The notes under the pieces: model-generated | What the model was told of the DNA's origin: nothing | The model's input: only the letters and a program-made list of their open reading frames with translations | Database searches by the model: none | Program-made: the position numbers and the translations under genes | Shown: piece by piece, positions 61,009-64,000 of the stretch | How positions within the stretch are numbered: the first letter of the stretch is position 1 | How the letters are laid out: the number at the start of each line of letters is the position of its first letter | Assembly (NCBI GenBank): GCA_050246595.1 | Contig: JBFWVT010000012.1 | Location: forward strand, 21,716 to 85,715 | Origin: DATARH01 sp050246595 | GTDB taxonomy: Bacteria > Pseudomonadota > Alphaproteobacteria > ATCC43930 > CGMCC-115725 | Length of the DNA stretch: 64,000 nt | Direction of reading: 5' to 3'

Positions 61009-62310
61009 ATGACCGTTGAGATCAGGGTCCCGACTCTCGGCGAGTCGGTCACCGAGGCAACCGTCGCGAAATGGCTGAAACAGCCGGGCGAACGGGTCGA
61101 ACGCGACGAACCGGTTGTCGAACTCGAAACCGACAAGGTGACGCTCGAAGTGCCCGCGCCGCAGGCCGGGGTGGTCGGCGCGATTCACGTCGCCGAGGGC
61201 GATAACGTGCCGGTCGGCGCGGTGCTTGGCACGATTGCGGACGGAGCGGCGGGCGCAGCCCCTCACCCATCGGCCGCGAGCGCGGCCGGTCCCCCCTCTC
61301 CCGCATTGCGGGAGAGGGAAAATGTCAGTGCCGGCACCGAGACCCTCTCCCGCATTGCGGGAGAGGGTGGCGACGGCCGAGGGCCGGCGCCGGGTGAGGG
61401 GCGGCGAGTGCTCGATCGAGCCGGGCCGGCTGTCCGAAAACTCGTCGCCGAGAGCGGGGTCGAGGCCGCCACGCTTACCCCGACCGGCCCTGGCGGGCGT
61501 TTGACAAAAGCCGATGTGATCGCAGCCCGCCAGACGCCGGCCCCTCGGGCGGAGGTCGAAGCGCCCCCCATATCCGCTCGCGAACGTCCCCCGGTCGGGC
61601 CACCGCCGGCCGAACGGGAAACCCGCGTGCGCATGACGCGGCTGCGCCGCCGCATCGCCGAGCGCCTCAAGGAGGCGCAGCACAATGCGGCGATGCTGAC
61701 GACATTCAACGAGATCGACATGAGCGCGACGATGGCGCTGCGCGAGCGCTGGCGCGACGTGTTCGAAAAAAAGCACGGCATCCGGCTCGGTTTTATGTCG
61801 ATCTTTGTGAAAGCCGCGATCGTCGCGCTGAAGGAATTCCCGGCGGTCAACGCCGAGATCGACGGCGACGACATCGTCTACAAGAACCATTACGACATCG
61901 GTGTCGCGGTCGGGATCGAGCAAGGTCTCGTTGTGCCGGTCGTGCGCGACGCCGACACCAAGAGCTTTGCCGAGATCGAGAAGGAAATCGCCGCGCTCGG
62001 CCGCAAGGCGCGCGACGGCAGGCTGACGATCGAGGATCTGTCGGGCGGCACCTTTACGATCTCGAATGGCGGCGTCTACGGTTCGCTGCTGTCGACCCCA
62101 ATTCTGAACCCGCCGCAATCGGCGATCCTCGGCATGCACAAGATCGAGCGCCGGCCGATCGCGGTTGGCGACAAGATCGAGATCCGGCCGATGATGTATG
62201 TCGCGCTGACCTACGATCACCGCATCATCGACGGCCGCGAGGCGGTGACGTTCCTGGTACGCATCAAGGAATGCGTCGAGGACCCGTCGCGGCTCCTGTT
62301 CGACATCTGA
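61009..62310 (+). CDS. sucB: Dihydrolipoyllysine-residue succinyltransferase (2-oxoglutarate dehydrogenase E2)
   Basis: The 433-residue E2 has an N-terminal lipoyl domain (residues 1-77, lipoyl Lys K43 in ETDKVTLEVP), a linker, a peripheral subunit-binding domain (VLDRAGPAVRKLVAESGVEAATLTPTGPGGRLTKADVIAA, about 134-173) and the catalytic domain with YDHRIIDGREAVTFL (His about 404). It transfers the succinyl group to CoA. The linker, about residues 84-131, is encoded by a composite palindromic repeat that is intergenic elsewhere in the window, and reads SPALRERE and LSRIAGEG, peptides also encoded by intergenic copies. The gene remains open. ATG at 61009 has GGGGGC upstream; lpd starts 3 bases after its stop. 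Confidence 0.95.
   Translation: MTVEIRVPTLGESVTEATVAKWLKQPGERVERDEPVVELETDKVTLEVPAPQAGVVGAIHVAEGDNVPVGAVLGTIADGAAGAAPHPSAASAAGPPSPALRERENVSAGTETLSRIAGEGGDGRGPAPGEGRRVLDRAGPAVRKLVAESGVEAATLTPTGPGGRLTKADVIAARQTPAPRAEVEAPPISARERPPVGPPPAERETRVRMTRLRRRIAERLKEAQHNAAMLTTFNEIDMSATMALRERWRDVFEKKHGIRLGFMSIFVKAAIVALKEFPAVNAEIDGDDIVYKNHYDIGVAVGIEQGLVVPVVRDADTKSFAEIEKEIAALGRKARDGRLTIEDLSGGTFTISNGGVYGSLLSTPILNPPQSAILGMHKIERRPIAVGDKIEIRPMMYVALTYDHRIIDGREAVTFLVRIKECVEDPSRLLFDI
61259..61401. repeat. Composite palindromic element inserted in frame in sucB
   Basis: Outer arms CCCCTCACCC (61259-61268) and GGGTGAGGGG (61392-61401) bracket two identical palindromes with CCCTCTCCCGC/GCGGGAGAGGG arms and ATT loops (61294-61318 and 61343-61367). 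The same modules form intergenic elements at 19919-20049, 27404-27509 and 6957-7114. Here they encode the interdomain linker of SucB, in two different frames for the two palindromes because they are 49 bases apart. The whole stretch stays open, so insertion has been tolerated at a flexible linker. Compare Rickettsia palindromic elements, known to insert in coding genes. Confidence 0.9.
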
Positions 62311-62313
62311 ACC

Positions 62314-63708
62314 ATGCCAGAGCGCTACGACATCGTCGTCATCGGCGCCGGACCGGGCGGGTACGTCGCGGCGATCCGCGCCGCCCAACTCGGCATGCGC
62401 GCGGCCTGCGTCGATGCGCGGACGACGCTCGGCGGGACGTGTCTCAATATCGGCTGCATCCCGTCCAAGGCATTGCTGCAATCTTCCGAAAAATTCGCCG
62501 AGGCGCGGGGTGCCTTGGCTGAACACGGGGTCAGGACCGGCGAGGTCGGCCTCGACCTCGCCGCGATGATGGCGCGCAAGGACAAGGTCGTCGGCAACTT
62601 GACGCGCGGTATCGAGTTTCTGTTCCGCAAGAACAAGGTTGATTGGATCAAGGGAAAAGCCCGGATCGCGGCGCCCGGCCGGGTCGCGCTCGACACCGGC
62701 CAGGAGGTCGAGACCCGCGCGATCGTTATCGCGACCGGGTCGGAGAGCATCCCGCTACCGGGGATCGCGATCGACGAACGGCGGATCGTCTCTTCGACCG
62801 GCGCGCTGGCGCTGGAGCGGGTGCCGGAGCGGCTCGCGGTGATCGGCGGCGGCTATATCGGGCTGGAACTCGGCTCGGTCTGGGCGCGGCTCGGCGCCAA
62901 GGTGACGGTAGTCGAGTATCTCGACCGCATCCTGCCCGGCATGGACCGCGAACTCGGCCCGGCGATAACGCGAATCCTGGCGCGCTCCGGCATGTCATTC
63001 AGACTGGGGACGCGGGTCGCCGGCGGCGAGGCCGGCAACGAAGGTGTCACGCTGGAGCTGGAGCCGGCCGCTGGCGGCCAGCGCGAAACCCTCGCGGCCG
63101 ATATCGTGCTGGTGGCGGTCGGGCGGCGACCGTTTACCGAAGGTCTCGGTCTCGACGAGATCGGCGTCGCGCGCGACCGCGCCGGGCGGGTTGAGGTCAA
63201 CGACGATTTCGCGACCAATATCACCGGCATCTACGCGATCGGCGATGTGATCCGCGGTCCGATGCTGGCGCACAAGGCCGAGGAGGAGGGGATCGCGGTC
63301 GTCGAGCGCCTCGCCGGGCAGCAGACGCGGGTCGAGTACGACGCGATCCCCGGCGTTGTCTATACGTGGCCCGAAATCGCCGGCGTCGGGAAAACCGAGG
63401 ACGAGCTGAAAGCGGCCGGGGTCGATTACCGGATCGGAAAATTCCCGTTCACGGCGAACGCGCGGGCGCGGACCAACGCCGACACCGAGGGCTTTGTCAA
63501 GGTGCTGGCCGAGACGGCGAGCGACCGGGTGCTCGGGGTGCACATCATCGGACCGGATGCCGGGACGATTATCGCGGAGGCGGCGCTTGCGATCGAATTC
63601 GGCGCTTCGTCCGAGGACATCGCCCGCACCTGCCACGCCCACCCGACCCTGCCCGAGGCCCTTAAGGAAGCGGCGCTGGCTGTAGGCGGACGGGCGATCC
63701 ACTCTTAG
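62314..63708 (+). CDS. lpd: Dihydrolipoyl dehydrogenase (E3)
   Basis: The 464-residue FAD/NAD flavoprotein reoxidises dihydrolipoamide. It has IVVIGAGPGGYVAAIRAAQLG (FAD motif), the redox disulfide in GGTCLNIGCIPSK, LAVIGGGYIGLELGSVWARLGAKVTVVEYLDRI (NAD motif) and the C-terminal His-Glu pair in CHAHPTLPEALKEAAL. It is the last gene of the suc operon here and may serve several dehydrogenase complexes. ATG at 62314 follows the sucB stop by 3 bases with no strong ribosome site, so translational reinitiation is likely. The IS630 remnant begins about 16 bases after its stop. Confidence 0.95.
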   Translation: MPERYDIVVIGAGPGGYVAAIRAAQLGMRAACVDARTTLGGTCLNIGCIPSKALLQSSEKFAEARGALAEHGVRTGEVGLDLAAMMARKDKVVGNLTRGIEFLFRKNKVDWIKGKARIAAPGRVALDTGQEVETRAIVIATGSESIPLPGIAIDERRIVSSTGALALERVPERLAVIGGGYIGLELGSVWARLGAKVTVVEYLDRILPGMDRELGPAITRILARSGMSFRLGTRVAGGEAGNEGVTLELEPAAGGQRETLAADIVLVAVGRRPFTEGLGLDEIGVARDRAGRVEVNDDFATNITGIYAIGDVIRGPMLAHKAEEEGIAVVERLAGQQTRVEYDAIPGVVYTWPEIAGVGKTEDELKAAGVDYRIGKFPFTANARARTNADTEGFVKVLAETASDRVLGVHIIGPDAGTIIAEAALAIEFGASSEDIARTCHAHPTLPEALKEAALAVGGRAIHS

Positions 63709-63723
63709 TACTACAGCCGGGTT

Positions 63724-64000
63724 TTAGAGCACGATCACCTTGGTTGAAGCGTATCCGGCATTAGCGAGGTAGATTGCGCATCTGGCGCGAGGTGGCTTCG
63801 GTGGTGCGCGGATCGGCTTTGCACAGCAAGGTTTTAAGCTTGGCGAAGATCGGCTCGATCGGGTTGCGATCGGGCGAATAGCGGGGCAGGAAGAACAGCT
63901 TGGCGCCAGCGGCGCGGATCAGGCGGCGGACAGCCTGACCCTTATGACCGCCGAGATTGTCCCTGATCGCGACATCGCCGCGGCTGAGGGTCGGCACTAG
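63724..64000 (-). pseudogene. IS630-family transposase C-terminus, decayed, cut by the window end
   Basis: The minus-strand frame entering at 64000 reads LVPTLSRGDVAIRDNLGGHKG, then KLFFLPRYSPDRNPIEPIFAKLKTLL and PRTTEATSRQMRNLPR. This is the DDE transposase C-terminus of IS630 with the catalytic Asp (RDNLG; DNL usually follows Met or Val) and Glu (NPIEP). The frame stops early. The true tail AIYLANAGYASTKVIVL is present in another frame, ending at TAA 63724-63726. About 15 residues between are missing, so a deletion caused the shift and the copy is broken. It begins about 16 bases after lpd. Confidence 0.85.

Overview
This 64 kb window is a dense, high-GC piece of a bacterial chromosome. It is most likely alphaproteobacterial. 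The pointers are the AspRS N-terminus (MHAYRTHTCGAL), the zinc-free L36, the sucC-sucD-sucA-sucB-lpd order, a pimC/pimD-like acyl-CoA dehydrogenase pair, DUF484 next to xerC, and the many short intergenic palindromes built on (G)GTCATGCCCGG or CCCTCTCCCGC arms. I cannot assign a genus. No rRNA, tRNA or CRISPR array was recognised.

Layout. 1-1.2 kb: end of a pst operon (pstB tail, phoU). 1.2-2 kb: a low-GC membrane-protein gene of foreign character. 2-11 kb: small-molecule catabolism (two VOC proteins, a BNR-repeat protein, an orphan molybdopterin oxidoreductase large subunit, an ACMSD-like amidohydrolase, two paired acyl-CoA dehydrogenases). 11-15 kb: MgtC, a D-threonine-aldolase-like PLP enzyme and an RTX secreted protein. 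15-18 kb: aspS and rpmJ. 18-23 kb: an N-acyl-D-amino-acid deacylase, a second amidohydrolase and a GMC oxidoreductase. 24-25.5 kb: DUF484 and xerC. 25.7-29.4 kb: two conserved hypotheticals and a TPP enzyme. 29.6-36 kb: a PEP-CTERM protein, truncated haemoglobin with DUF1971, a 24-residue membrane peptide, SirB1, a DolP-like lipoprotein, yraN and rsmI facing a LppC/LpoA-like lipoprotein. 36-44 kb: tandem amidases, an amber-interrupted hydrolase, glutathione-dependent formaldehyde dehydrogenase, a second PEP-CTERM protein, glpK and a cupin. 44-54 kb: a third ACMSD-like amidohydrolase, an MpaB-type oxygenase, a Baeyer-Villiger monooxygenase, an isochorismatase-fold protein, a Kef-type antiporter and a 2-hydroxyacyl-CoA lyase/oxalyl-CoA decarboxylase homologue. 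54-64 kb: a VapBC module, the TCA block sucCD-(insert)-sucAB-lpd, and a decayed IS630 copy running off the window.

How it works together. The catabolic genes suggest a versatile heterotroph that processes acyl-CoAs, amides, ketones and 2-hydroxyacyl-CoAs, feeding the 2-oxoglutarate dehydrogenase/succinyl-CoA synthetase block at the right. Two separately located PEP-CTERM genes each carry a close match to a sigma-54 -24/-12 promoter, so they look co-regulated as part of an exosortase system whose core lies outside the window.

Most unusual points. (1) A composite palindromic repeat, found elsewhere in the window only between genes, lies in frame inside sucB, in the linker after the lipoyl domain. 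(2) A low-GC membrane gene and a PIN-toxin remnant sit between sucD and sucA, and an intact VapBC lies just before sucC. (3) Matched sigma-54 sites precede both PEP-CTERM genes. (4) An amber codon interrupts an otherwise intact alpha/beta hydrolase. (5) An isochorismatase-fold protein lacks its nucleophilic cysteine.
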